From Emmonsiellopsis sp. PD_33 (taxonomy: Eukaryota > Ascomycota > Eurotiomycetes > Onygenales > Ajellomycetaceae): a stretch of 37,531 nucleotides of DNA. This document shows, piece by piece, positions 1 through 10,889 of the stretch. Under the pieces are notes generated by a model. That model was given only the letters and a program-made list of their open reading frames with translations. It searched no databases and was not told where the DNA came from. The stretch covers positions 1 through 37,531 of the forward strand of contig JANTQF010000341.1 in assembly GCA_032988165.1 (NCBI GenBank), written 5' to 3'. The position numbers and the translations under genes were made by a program. Each line of letters starts with the position of its first letter. Position 1 is the stretch's first letter.

Positions 1-84
1 TGGGCGCACGGCGCGCCCGTGATCGACTCGGTGCAGTTGTTTGCTGCGAAGACGGGGTGGAGGGCGGACGGCCGGTGGTGGTGA
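1..84 (+). CDS. Possible 3' end of an unidentified gene (partial)
   Basis: Frame 1 is open from the first base of the window to a TGA at 82-84, giving 27 codons that end in GWRADGRWW. The stretch is GC-rich, unlike the AT-rich spacer after it, which fits coding sequence cut by the window edge. However, another plus-strand frame is open even further (to about base 119), and the opposite strand is also open here, so strand and frame are not secure. I do not recognise the peptide and assign no function. Confidence 0.3.
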   Translation, partial: WAHGAPVIDSVQLFAAKTGWRADGRWW

Positions 85-130
85 GTGAGGGTCGTAGGGC
101 TCCGGGTGTGGTGGGGTGACGCAAGGGTGA

Positions 131-190
131 GGGGGGGGGGGGTGGGGGGGGGGGGGGGGGTGTGGTGTGGAGGGGGGGGGGGGGGGGGGG
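131..190. repeat. G-homopolymer-rich tract
   Basis: Sixty bases are almost pure G on the plus strand, broken only by a few T, A and TGTGG interruptions. This is simple low-complexity DNA with the composition needed for G-quadruplex formation. The length is uncertain, because long homopolymers are often mis-sequenced. Confidence 0.8.
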
Positions 191-647
191 TTCAGCTCGC
201 ATGTTTTCCGCAATGTGTGGTCATTATTATTCTTTGCTACTTTGGGATTCATTGCTCCTATCATTTTTGTGCTTTTATCCTTTCATTATAGAATGAAATT
301 TGATTATGTTGCCCAAGAAAGCCTTCATTACAATTCCATAGGGAGTATAATTGCCATGTAGTAAATATCTATATACTGAATATATCAATAATTGGCCATA
401 GAATGAAAATGCCACAGTCAAAACGCCATTATTTTGATAAGACAAATAACCACAGGATAAAATTGTATATTCATCGACTTTTTGTACCAGGCGCTTTTTT
501 TTATTATAAACAACGCGAATAGGGAATCTAAAGAAAATCAGAAAATAAATCACGTATATGCAGGGTTAAAGTCGCAATGGTGGCCGTGGAAAATCGTAAC
601 GGCCAAACTTCCCCCTTTTCCGTAGCTCAGGGGGAAAAAAAATCGAC
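191..647. other. AT-rich spacer downstream of PRO1
   Basis: No convincing gene. The stretch is clearly richer in A and T than its surroundings and contains poly-T and AATAAA-like tracts. It probably contains the 3' UTR and polyadenylation region of the minus-strand PRO1 gene, which ends at 648. Short open frames here have no recognisable domains. Confidence 0.6.
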
Positions 648-2225
648 TTATACAATCAGCGGCCTCTCAGTCGGCGACTGGGCCCGACTAAGAGCCAAAA
701 ACTCGTCCAAGCTAGGCGTAGCAGGCCTGCTCGGCCTCTCCGACACCTGGAAGAACGAGATATTCTCACGCAGAGCGATGTACTGGCTATCCGCATACCC
801 GAGGACGGAGTGTATCTGGTTACTCCGCAGGCCCTTTATCCGCGCAACCTCGTTGCTCGAGTAATTGACCAGCGCCCGCCCCACCTCTCGTGGCTCCTCG
901 CCCTGATGCGGGAAGTCGCCGTTTAGGGCGGACGAGAACCGCTTCTCGACCACGACTAGCTTTACGGATTCTTGCTGGCTGAAGTGGCCTTCTACGGCGA
1001 TGACGCCGACGGGGAGGAGGCCGGCTTTGTTTTGGAGCGCGCTGTAGGCGCCGTGGTCGATGTAGATGGTTCCGTGCGGGGTGAGGCCGTGTAAGAGCCA
1101 GAAGGATCGGGAGTGGATTGGGTCGGTGGAGGGGAGGAAGCGGGTATGTAGCGGGGGTGAGAGGACGGGGGGGGATTCACTGCCCCTGCCCTCTTTGTCG
1201 CCGTTTTGCGGGTTTTGCGTGCCTTGTTGGAGGTATTTGACGATGTCGAGGATATTCCCTGGCGTCGAGCTGCGTGTGATGATGGTTGTAACACCGGCAC
1301 TTGTCGCGAGCCGTGCTGCGACTATTTTCGTGCTCATCCCGCCGGTGCCGAGCGATGAGCCCGCTGACGACACGTCGGCTTCGAGGGTTGAAATGTCGGC
1401 TACAACGTCGATTACTCGTGCGTTGGGGTTGGTGCGAGGGTTGGAGGTATATAATCCATCGACGTCCGTCATGAGGAAGAGGTAATCTGCCCGGACCATG
1501 GCAGCGGTGATGGCGGATAGTGTATCGTTGTCTCCGAATTTGATTTCCTGGACGTTAAATCATAGATAAGCATTCGTCATGCCATCTCGAATTGATCGCA
1601 ACATACCGCGACTGCCAAGGTGTCGTTCTCGTTCACAATTGGAATCACGCCCATTTTCAAAAGCTCCGCAAATGTGTTTTCGGCATTGCGATATTGTGTT
1701 GTCTGCGAGTCTTTGTTCAGTATTTCATAATTTCTCGTTTATCCCCTGGTGTGCCTCACGTCTGCAATATCATTCCTCGTCAATAGGACTTGAGCCACAG
1801 GCTGGCGGAGATGAGCAAATAAGCTATCCCACAGACTCATAAGTCTGCATTGTCCGACGGCCGCCAACGCCTATACCTGCGATTAGCCATCTGTCCGCCG
1901 CAGAACCAGGAAGTATAGTCGCACCTGTATCCGAGGGAGATGAGCTGGTCTCTTGTCAACGTCCATCCTCCGCAAGCCCACCCCGACAGCGCCCGACGAA
2001 ACCAGAATGACTCTGTTCCCATTCTTGACGAGTTTCGCGGCCGTCTCGACAATAAGGGTCAGATTGGACAGGATGGGTTCATGGGTATCCTCGTCGACAA
2101 TTGAACTCGTCCCTTTTGCGCAGAGAGAAGATTAGTTTATGAACCCACATGGAAAACAGAAGCCAAATTCAAACTGCATACTCACCCAGTTTAATGACTA
2201 TAGTGAGGGGCCGCGGGGTCTGCAT
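648..2225 (-). CDS. PRO1: Glutamate 5-kinase (gamma-glutamyl kinase) with PUA domain
   Basis: Catalyses ATP-dependent phosphorylation of glutamate, the first step of proline synthesis in the cytosol. Five exons join in frame: 2186-2225, 1925-2112, 1760-1870, 1607-1702 and 648-1547 (444 aa, the usual size for fungal Pro1). Visible landmarks are the N-terminal TIVIKLGTSS nucleotide-binding strand, VSSGAVGVGL, the LLTRNDIAD and IPIVNENDTL segments, FGDNDTLSA near residue 150, TDVDGLY near 173 and GTGGMSTK. A C-terminal PUA domain starts near GTIYIDHGAYSAL, after a Pro/Ser/Gly-rich linker. The start is the first ATG in frame with the TIVIKLG strand and has A at -3. It is divergent from ATP23, with 334 bp between the two starts. 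The exon-intron joins are mine and depend on family conservation. Confidence 0.97.
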
Positions 2226-2559
2226 GTTGGAGTCTGAGAATTCTTGCCTGGAAGCCGGGCACTCATGAGGCCCTCTTCCAGGAGAAGAAAGATTCGGAAA
2301 GAAATCCAGGGCTACAGCGGCATATAAGACCTAACTAACAAGAGTCAAGGGATCATGGCATCCACAGGGCGTCGGGAACTATCCCAACCGTGATTTAGTT
2401 CGTAGATGCGTCACTCCACCGCAGTTTTCGTGAGCATTCCCGTTCTGCCGCCCCTCGCCGCCTTGGAGATCTTTCCGCATCTCCAACCCTCCGCTGTCCA
2501 GCTCGACGTCAGGGAGCCGGGAAGACGAACTCAGCGCGCCACGCATATCCATTTTCACA
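2226..2559. promoter_or_regulatory. Divergent promoter region PRO1 / ATP23
   Basis: The 334 bp between the two start codons must hold both promoters and both 5' leaders. I could not identify a specific factor-binding site with confidence. Confidence 0.6.
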
Positions 2560-3431
2560 ATGGCGGATACAAATCCTTCATCTCCTAGCTCCGGCGCCGA
2601 GCCACCCAAGGATACCGGGTTCGTTCCCGGCGATGATACGTGGACGCAGATGAAGAACATGTTCTCGATCCTCTCAGGGAAGATGACGGAGGAGGGAAAG
2701 GAGCAGTTCGTGCTCGCCAGAGACATTCGGAACGAGGAGCAAGATTGTAAACGATGCGAGGAAAACCGCGATTATCTCTTGAACTACAGTAAGAGAACCC
2801 CCCCCCCCCAAATCCGGATTCCTAAAAACCAAAGCTGCCACAATCTTTTTTCACAAACCTAACGTAGCTATGTAGGCCCTACCATCCGATTCCTTCAGGA
2901 CAACATAAGACAGCTCGGAGGAGACGTATCCAGCCATAACATCCACTGCAGACGATGCACGCATAGGGCGGGCGGTGGATTTGACCCCGTTTACGGCATT
3001 CGAATATGCGCCAACGCAATGAAAGATATATCGCATCAGGAAGATACCATGGCGCATGAAATGATGCACGCTTACGACCACCTACGATTCAAGCTGAACT
3101 GGACTGATAACCTGAGGCATGCGGCGTGCACAGAGGTATGCTACTCGATTATCACCCCTACATTAGACGGGTTAATTGACTGACTATATTATTCCCTTGG
3201 CAGATCCGAGCCAGTTCATTGAGCGGAGAATGCAGGTGGGCGGAAGAGTTCTTCCGTCGCAGACAGTGGAAATTGTCCCAGCAGCATCAGGAATGCGTAA
3301 GACGGCGGGCGACGCTCTCGGTCATGGCGCGGCCTGCTTGTAGGGACAGGGAGCATGCAAAACAGGTGGTCAATGAGGTTTGGGATAGCTGTTTTCGAGA
3401 TACCCGGCCGTTCGATGAGATTTATCGATAG
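2560..3431 (+). CDS. ATP23: Mitochondrial inner membrane metalloprotease Atp23
   Basis: Zinc protease of the intermembrane space that matures the ATP synthase subunit Atp6 and helps assemble the F0 sector. Exons 2560-2788, 2876-3135 and 3204-3431 join in frame to 238 aa, normal for the family. The catalytic zinc site HEMMH lies at residues 137-141. It is preceded by a cysteine-rich stretch (CKRCEENRDYLLNY, then IHCRRC) and followed by DHLRF, NLRHAACTE, ECRWAEEFF and a conserved C-terminus ending PFDEIYR. The first intron (2789-2875) contains a run of nine C. Convergent with the Aurora kinase gene, 282 bp apart. Confidence 0.97.
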
Positions 3432-3713
3432 CCATTGCTTTGACCCGGGAGATATGCAGCTTGTATTTTATATGTTAGATCACATGGGGAATCAGGCGTT
3501 ATTTGGATAGCGGATGTAACATTATGCGAAGACTCAATAGGAAAGAAACTATAAACGGCGACGTTACACGACTCCGATGCCATGCCCCAAGGTCTCCTGA
3601 ACTCCAAAGCTTGTTAGACTAACCGAAAAAACAAAACAAGAAACTCCCGCTTTACGCATCAACCAACTCCATCGCAGAAACAATGGGGAAAAAAAGAAAA
3701 GAAATGGAGGACT

Positions 3714-4990
3714 TTAAGCTTTGCCCTCCTTGTTTCCTGAACTTCGCTTCGTGGCCCTCTCTCCCTTCACGCAGTGCTTGATGATCCAGGGATGCTGTTG
3801 CACATCTTCCAAAGGAATTCGCTTTTCGGGGTCAAGCACAAGCAACTACGAAGATGTTAGTGGCCAATCGTCAAAGTGTAGTGGAAGAGCTCAAGACGAA
3901 CCTTTTTGATAAGATCTTTGGCCTCGGGGCTCACAAAAGACGGCACTGTCATTTCACCCCGGGCAATCCTCCTCTGCGTCATAACCGGCGTGTCTTCAAA
4001 TGGCGCCTCTCCGACGAGAAATTCATAGGTAAGAACGCCCAAACTCCAGAGATCGACCTTTTCGTTGTAGTAATTATCCTGAGAGCCTGGCTTGAGCATC
4101 TCTGGGGGAAGGTAGTCAAGCGTGCCGCACATCGTATTCCTCCGGTTATTTGGGGCATGTACACTCCACCCGAAGTCACTGATTTTGATCTCGCCGTGGA
4201 TCCCTACAAGGATGTTCTCCGGTTTGATATCACGGTGCATGACATGTTTTTTGTGCAGATATTTCAATGCAGCTGCCATCTGCGCGATGTACTGGGCGGC
4301 CTTCCACTCTGGAAATCGATTTTCTTTCCTCAGATGCTTATACAGCTCTCCGTTTCCGGCAAATTCCAGGATCAGGAATACTCGTTTGCTGTCATGAAAA
4401 TGGCCAAATAGTCGCAAAATGTTGGGATGTCTTAAGTTACTCTGGATCTCTATCTCGCGGCGCAATTGCTTCTCGACTTTGCCCTGAACCAGTTCGCTTT
4501 TGTGCAGGACCTTCAGAGCGCACACAAATCCAGTCGACCGTTCCCTAGCAAGATATACTCGCCCGAACTTGCCCTTTCCAAGAGGCTTTCCGATTTCGAA
4601 CATTCCCAGGTGGAACTTTTTAGGCACAGCCGGTTGCTCGTAAAGCGGGCTGGACATTCGCTGGAGCGAAACCTCTTCGCCGGAGTTGCGAGACGAAGGG
4701 ACCATAGCAACCCCGCCTTGAGGTTTCCGAGGAGAGCCATTGCTATTTTGCAGAGCATACTTCAGCAGATTTGAGCGGTTTGGATTGGACGCAAGCTGCG
4801 TTGACGAGCTCAAACTGCTGGTCGTTGTGGAATGGGAGGTCTGGTTACAAGTTAGTAAGGTAATCGCTCTCTGTCTTGAGGTATAATCAGACAGTACTTT
4901 TGACTTTTGATAGTAGGTGCCATGGCTGGGAGGCTCGTTCTCGTCATTGACTGATAGATGCTCAAACCGGGACTCGAGTGTTTTGGACAT
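3714..4990 (-). CDS. IPL1: Aurora-family serine/threonine kinase (Ipl1/Ark1)
   Basis: Catalytic subunit of the chromosomal passenger complex, which controls kinetochore-microtubule attachment and spindle checkpoint signalling. Exons 3902-4990 and 3714-3845 give 406 aa. The N-terminal 125 residues are low complexity (Ser/Thr/Asn). The kinase domain starts near residue 131 with the glycine loop GKPLGKGKFGRVY, then the ATP lysine K160 in CALKVL, the catalytic loop HRDIKPEN (D254), DFGW at 272-275, and an Aurora-type activation loop RRNTMCGTLDYLPPEM with T286. The last exon encodes LLVLDPEKRIPLEDV and HPWI. The start is the in-frame ATG giving MSKTLESRFEHL; an upstream in-frame ATG at 5077 would add 29 residues of poor coding character. 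Residues 32-50 may be an unspliced intron (see findings). Divergent from TIP41. Confidence 0.97.
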
Positions 4991-5395
4991 TGTGAGGAGA
5001 TTGGGGGAAAACAAGAAACAAATACTGGAGGGAACAGTGGTGTAAACAAGAAGAGGATGAGGCCGAATAAATATCACTGGGCAGGGGAGGCTGGACGAGC
5101 AAGAGAGATTTGAGGCTGCGACGGGGAATATTTACGGTTGACCAAGGCGGTGGTCGCCACGGCAACGCCCGGACTAACTGTTGTTCCGCCGCCCTCCACC
5201 ACTCCGGCTTGGCACTTGGCGGGGATATCAAACACCTCTGGCTTCAACCCCTGCGGTCTCAACCAGCTTCATCTTTGGCCTCCCTGCAGCTCTCCATATA
5301 CTTTTGCGCTCTTTGTCCACTGCCGCATTTGATCTGAACCTGCCGCTTGCAAACCTCGATCTGCATTAGTACGTCCTGCAAGGGTAGTACTATCT
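4991..5395. promoter_or_regulatory. Divergent promoter region, Aurora kinase / TIP41
   Basis: This is 405 bp between two oppositely directed start codons. It must carry both promoters. Short open frames here are on both strands, overlap one another and show no domain, so I treat them as non-coding. Confidence 0.6.
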
Positions 5396-6357
5396 ATGGC
5401 TGCCAACGCCCGCTCTTCCCCCGCCCAGGGGCGCGTCGACACCAATTACCCCTCTACCGGTTCGCCAAAAGACAACTCGGTTACAAGAAACGGCTTCAAA
5501 ATAACAACCAGAAAGCTCCCAATTCTCAAAGCCGGCCCTATCGATAAAATGACTTCCGATCTTGGGATTGCCCCTCCGGAAATGATCTTCGGCGACAACC
5601 ATGTGACAATCGAACACCCGGCCTCTGGATGGAAGATTGACTTTAATGCCTTTGACGCCCTGGATCGCGTGGACAAGACTGGCGAGACTATGCTCAAGGT
5701 CGCATATTCGAAGGAATGGCAGCAGAGCAGGTGAGCGCATCCTCCTACCCCGCATTGGCGAAGAGAGCGCAGTCTGCTGACGTTGTTTCACTATAGGGAA
5801 AATACGCATCAAGGAATTAAAGAAGTCGTTAAACCTTTTGACTGGTCCTATAGCACCGACTATAAGGGCACCCTCTCACCCGGCGCAAAACCATTTGAGC
5901 CGTCATCATCTCCAATTCCGTTGGAACTTTTAAAACGCCCAGATCCGATCCTCTTCTTCGACGAAGTTATGCTATACGAGGACGAGCTTGCGGATAATGG
6001 TATTGCCATGCTATCTTGCAAGATACGCGTCATGCCCTCCCGGCTTTTGCTCCTCTCGCGATTCTTCATGCGACTAGACAATGTGCTCGTTCGACTTCGA
6101 GACACTAGAATTTATGTCGACTTTGAGACGGGTGAGGTTATTCGAGAATATCTCGCGAAGGAACAAGAGTATGAGAAAGTGCGACAGGTATGCATTGCCT
6201 CGCAAGGGAGTAAAGAGTTGTGCCGTTAGCTAACATGCCCTAGGTCCTTGCAAGCTCGAGAGAAGATATCCCCGCCATAATGCGTGATCCGAACAAGCTC
6301 GCCGAGATAATACCCCAAGTAGACAAAAGCCTGGAACATGTCATGGTTGGCAGTTGA
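5396..6357 (+). CDS. TIP41: TIP41-like protein, TOR signalling regulator
   Basis: Tip41 binds the Tap42/PP2A phosphatase branch of TOR signalling in the cytoplasm. Exons 5396-5730, 5797-6187 and 6244-6357 join in frame to 279 aa, typical of the family. The conserved core is visible: W-K-I-x-F-N-A-F-D-A-L, a VVKPFDWSYSTDYKGTL segment, LLKRPDPILFFDEVMLYEDE and the block MPSRLLLLSRFFMRLDNVL, followed by RLRDTRIYVDF and REYLAKEQEY. The introns have GTGAGC and GTATGC donors. The start ATG has a weak -3 position (T), but no better ATG lies upstream in frame. It shares a promoter region with the Aurora kinase and ends 524 bp before CBP3. Confidence 0.95.
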
Positions 6358-6881
6358 ATAGATTCTTGGGCCGCTCGTTAATTCTCAAATGCGACTCAAT
6401 CGCTATCATGACCCCATCGTAATGGGTGTAGTCACACCGAGGCTACATCGCCAGAGCGGCGTCCTAACGCATCCAACAGCAAACTTGCATTCGGGCCGCC
6501 CGCCCTGGGAGACTTGGTGGATAATCCCCGTCGAACCAGGGCCTCGTCCGTCAGTGGAAATGGCGTTTCTTGCAGACACCTCGGGCTGGGATACTTCTCG
6601 GTTACAAAATATTGGCACTTAAATGCAAAAGATGTAATATTAGCCAAATTCATAGATACCCCATATATTTCCATTAGCCATGAATCCATTTATTTCGTGC
6701 TCTTTAAATGGAAATTGTTTGGCTGGTAGGGTGCATCATACATAGATTTGGCAAACAGTGCAAACACAACCCAAGATCTTCCGAACCGCAAGCTTCAGAA
6801 AAATGATAATTCGCGACGGTTTGATGTCATTGAATATCCACGATTTCACCCATTGCTTCTTCTCTCCGGCATTGATTCGCC
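6358..6881. other. Spacer between TIP41 and CBP3
   Basis: This 524-bp stretch should hold the TIP41 3' UTR and the CBP3 promoter. Open frames on both strands around 6390-6730 overlap one another and encode no recognisable domain. I see no RNA gene or repeat. Confidence 0.5.
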
Positions 6882-8123
6882 ATGTCCTCTAAAATTACGG
6901 GCTCTCAGTGCTCGGAGCTGTTAAGACTTGCGTTAAAACCACAGGTAAGTTTTTCCTAGCAATTGGAAACTATCCCAGATATCCATCCCCCCTCTTGATA
7001 ATCAGCAATCTTAACTCAACAACTCTAGACATCCAATGGCGCATACTACACCTTAAATCCATCCCATAACCCCTTCATCGCCGCCCCCGCCGCCTCCCGG
7101 ACCGCCCGCAGAGCAGCACACCTCCGCCCCAGCTGCCGCCGCTATACATCTACCTCATCGCCGCAAAATAACAAATCGCGAAACATCCCGCCTCCCAAAG
7201 CTCCCCAGTCAACTTCAACTTCTCCGATCAACAATATAGCGCAGACTCTTCAATCGCGGGCTTCGCGGACGACAGAGACGTATATTGCTTATGGGGCTAC
7301 GAAGAAGCTATTCGAAGCCTGCCAACTCCCAGCGGACTATACCGTTCCGCAGGCTTCGGAGGCAGGGGCCGAGGTTCCCAAGACCGCCAATGGGGAAGAT
7401 CTAGGCGTTGCGGAGGGGACGTGGTATAAAGGTGCGTCTCCCATACATAGCTCTCTTGGAAAGCCCGCAACGCGGGCGGCGATGAGATAATCTGCCCAAG
7501 CCTCACGTCCCTCTCTATCTCCCTCGCAACAAAAGCTAACTAAAATCCTTATTAAAAAAACAGAACTCGGCCTCCTCCCCACATTCTCCACCTGGTCCCA
7601 AATCACCTTCTTGCACATGTACCTCATAACCGTGCGCCTGCGCACCCTCCCCTCCCAAGAGAGCTTCCGCACCTACTCCCGCCACCTGCTCGATAACTTC
7701 TCGCACAACGCCGAGCACCGCATGACCGTGCTGCACGGCATCTCCATGCGCGGCGTCCGGAACCGCTATCTCAAGGACCTCTTTATCCAGTGGCGCGGCG
7801 TCCTCGCCGCTTACGACCAGGGCCTTGTCTCGGGCGACGCGGTGCTGGGCGCGGCCGTGTGGAGGAATATTTGGAAGGCGGAACATACGGATCCGAATGG
7901 GGGGGAGATTGATTGGGAGAAGGTGGCGTTGGTGGTGGCGTATATGAGGCGGGTGATGGCGGAGTTGGGCCGGATTGATGAGTTTGACCTGGTCACTGCG
8001 GTGGGGGGGTTGCAGAGGGATGGTACTACTGCGAAGAGTCTTTTTAGGTTCACGGAGCAGGATAGGCGGTTGGTTGGGTTGAAGAGTAGAGGGGTTGTTG
8101 AGCCTGTTGTTGGCGAAAAGTGA
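6882..8123 (+). CDS. CBP3: Ubiquinol-cytochrome c chaperone Cbp3 (UQCC1 family)
   Basis: Mitochondrial chaperone that, with Cbp6, binds the mitoribosome exit and newly made cytochrome b for complex III assembly. Exons 6882-6944, 7029-7431 and 7564-8123 join in frame to 341 aa. The N-terminal ~80 residues are rich in Arg, Ser and Ala with few acids (SRTARRAAHLRPSCRRYTST), as in a mitochondrial presequence. The chaperone domain fills the last exon: TFSTWSQITFLHMYLITVRLR, a basic RTYSRHLLDNFSHNAEHRM stretch, HGISMRGVRNRYLKDLFIQW, and a C-terminal helix with MRRVMAELGRIDEFDL. The second intron (7432-7563) ends with an A-rich run before the acceptor. Convergent with the LTA4H homologue. Confidence 0.93.
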
Positions 8124-8522
8124 GGGCTTGTTATGCGTGTTTTATTGCTGGCCATGGGGAGGATTTATTTCCCTGCTCAAATAATTAATGTGTATGTATA
8201 CTATGTATTGTAGAAGGAAAAGATCTGTATCTTATCTCCAGAGCCCCGAATGTGTTGCTACTTGACAATTTGGTTATTATCCATAATGGTTAAACCCCAT
8301 TGCTCGGGACTTCTATTAGCGGAGGGAGTATTTAATCCACGGGCTAGGTCAACAAAAGGGTTAGATAACCATTACCCAGGCGATTGATTGCATTCATATC
8401 GCTCATACTAAGCAGAGATTTGTTACAAATAAAGCATTTCCGGTATATCCCGCGAAAATATCACAGATAGAAGATCCTATCTAGCTATATACACAAGCCG
8501 GACGGAATTAACAGGATCGGCA
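8124..8522. other. Convergent intergenic region, CBP3 / LTA4H homologue
   Basis: Two 3' ends face each other across 399 bp. The stretch is AT-rich and should hold both 3' UTRs and polyadenylation signals. No gene, RNA or repeat seen. Confidence 0.55.
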
Positions 8523-10889
8523 CTAAGCATCCGTTTTACCAAAAAGATCCTTCTGCACCAAACCTCTGCAAATGGGATGGTAAAAGTTCTTGTTCTTTTC
8601 AAAGGTCTCGAGGGCGATGGCGCGGTCGAACTTTTCAATGGCACGGTACCTTTAAAAGGATTTAGTTAGTCCCAGATAGAATTGGAAAGAAGAGAGCAGA
8701 ATGAAAGGACGCAATGGCTTACAATGGGCGGACATATTTCATCCTCCCGACGGAGGCCACTAGGGTAGTAGCGGTTTCAATGATGCTCTTGTCACCAGCC
8801 TTCAAGGCGACCTGGATGTATAGATTTGAAACTTCCACGTTTTCGCTCTTCGCCAGAGAGTACGTGTCGCCCATCAGTTTTGACTGCTCCGCGGTGATTG
8901 GAGTCTCGAACAAGAGCACTTGCTCAAGGAAGACCACCAATTGATTCGCAACTAAACCTTTGATATCAGTAGCGCTGGGCGAGAACCCGGATGTAGCGGC
9001 TGTTTGCCATTTCTGAGCGAGATCGTAAACGACATCGACTAATGATGTATCAAAATCAGGCTTTGGAGGAAGCCCTGTGGAGTAGAACCACTTGTCCCAG
9101 TCAAGCGAGGTCAGCAAAGCGTGAGCTTCAGCATCAGATGAAAAGAAATCGATCATTGTCGACTTGAATTCGTAAGAATCGAGAGATTGTTCCTTGAACT
9201 TCGTGAAGTACTGCAATACCATTAGATTCCATGTCATAAATGGTGCGTTCGGGGGCATACATGAGGGATGAATTTATCAAACTTATCCTTGCCAATGAGG
9301 TTCTCAAGGTAAAACAAGAATATAAATCCTTTTTCATAGGGAACGCTGGAAAATGCGTCATCGGGGTCCTTCCCTTTCAGATCGATGATAAGTTTAGTAA
9401 ACTCGTGGTCGTTGCCATATCGCTCTACAGACTCGGTCAGGGCCTTCCAGCCAATTATGGCAGAAAAATGACGATAGGGCTCGCCATGTCTGTCAATCAT
9501 GCATCAGTAAAGACAAAATTTAAGCGGGATACCAGGTCTCACACTGCTGCTTGGATCTAAAACGTGGGCGTTAGTACTATAAATAAGTGCATAATCAAGA
9601 GGGGGCCGACATACCCTTCTTTCCAAATAGGTTGTCCAGCCCTCATTGAGCCAGAAATGTTCCCAGGATCCGTTCGTGACGAGGTTGCCGCTCCAGCTAT
9701 GAGAAAGTTCATGAGCAATAACATCAACGTTTTGGCGGTCCTATAAAGTAGTTCAATTAAAGCTCAGAAGTTACAGGCCGGGTATAGATTATTCAAGTAC
9801 CTTTGATATCAAACTGGGTGTAGCAAAGGTGAAGATCGGATTCTCCATTCCTCCGTAGGGGAAGCTTGGTGGGAGAATCAAAACATTATACTCGCCCCAG
9901 ATATATGGGAAGACAATTTTCTGAACAGAACACGAATTAGCGTGAATCTAGCTACACTAGGAATCTTCAACAGCTCTTACATCGATAGCCTGCATATACT
10001 TTTCCGTATCGGCTTCCAGTTCCCATTTACACTCCTCGAGCTTGTCGGGGCTTGCCGCAACCCTGCTACGGGGGCCAATAGGAGCCTCAGCAATATCTCT
10101 ATTCCACGTATCAGTTAAGACATTCTGAAGCTGTAGAGGGCCGAAAAGGGCCGAAATATGAAAAGGGGAATCTAGCACTTACCCGCTTGCAAGGGCGAAA
10201 AGATATGATGGAATAGGGACCTTCTGGTGGAACCGATAAATCTTGTTATCAGCCTGCGCGGTTGACGACGAATCATCCCTAATTGGCACACCACTCGCAA
10301 TAACTGGAAGTGGGGAAGAGATATTGAAATCAAACACTGCCTTGACATCTGGCGTGTCTTGGCAGGGGAAGATGGACCGAGCATGAATGGCCTGGCATTG
10401 GGTGACTGGTGCACGTAACTACAATCAGCAATCGTAATTAATCCTCGCGCATGGATGCCCCGCAAAAAAGGGAAGCTCACACATATACGGATGCTTCTGG
10501 GTTGAGGTCTGGGCCGGTGTCAGCCACTGCAGAGCAGTGCAGTTCTCCGTGGTTTGAACGGAGATATCAATTTCGACCTCTTTGCCTAACTCCACGCCCG
10601 CGGCCAAAGGAATTTTCAAGGCATTCCCATATGGCTCGAAACGAGGGAGCAACTCCCACTGGGCTGATTTGCCGTCAACCTTAACATCACTGATATTAAG
10701 ATAGCTAGAATCCAAGACAACTTCACGGGATTCTGCATTGGTGGTTGATTTCAGGCGATGCACCACATTTCCAGCCAGCTGCTGCTTATCGAACCGGACG
10801 TCGAAGTTGACGGTTGTGCGAGTGGTCCGAAAAGCGTTGTAGTTAGAGAGGGTATTCGGATCCCTTGGGGGGTTCACAGTGGTCGCCAT
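8523..10889 (-). CDS. LAP2: Leukotriene A4 hydrolase homologue / M1 aminopeptidase
   Basis: Bifunctional zinc aminopeptidase and epoxide hydrolase of the M1 family. Nine exons join in frame: 10481-10889, 10183-10405, 9981-10098, 9801-9920, 9615-9740, 9543-9556 (14 nt), 9261-9489, 8723-9210 and 8523-8649, giving 617 aa. Landmarks are QCQAIHARSIFPCQDTPD, the exopeptidase motif GGMEN at 273-277, the zinc site HELSH at 300-304 with the third ligand E323 in WLNEGWTTYLE (HExxH-18-E), and the helical C-terminal LTA4H domain. The start chosen gives MATTVNPPRDPNTL, the usual fungal N-terminus. The frame stays open upstream to an ATG at 11051, adding 54 residues that resemble a mitochondrial presequence (see findings). 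Gene symbol follows the yeast homologue. Confidence 0.96.

Noticed and set aside
992..1485. Open frames on both strands inside the PRO1 last exon
   Set aside because: They are shadows of the GC-rich PRO1 coding sequence, which has clear family motifs in its own frame.
4988..5077. Extended Aurora kinase N-terminus starting at 5077
   Set aside because: The 29 extra residues are hydrophobic without family resemblance, while MSKTLESRFEHL at 4990 fits a normal kinase start.
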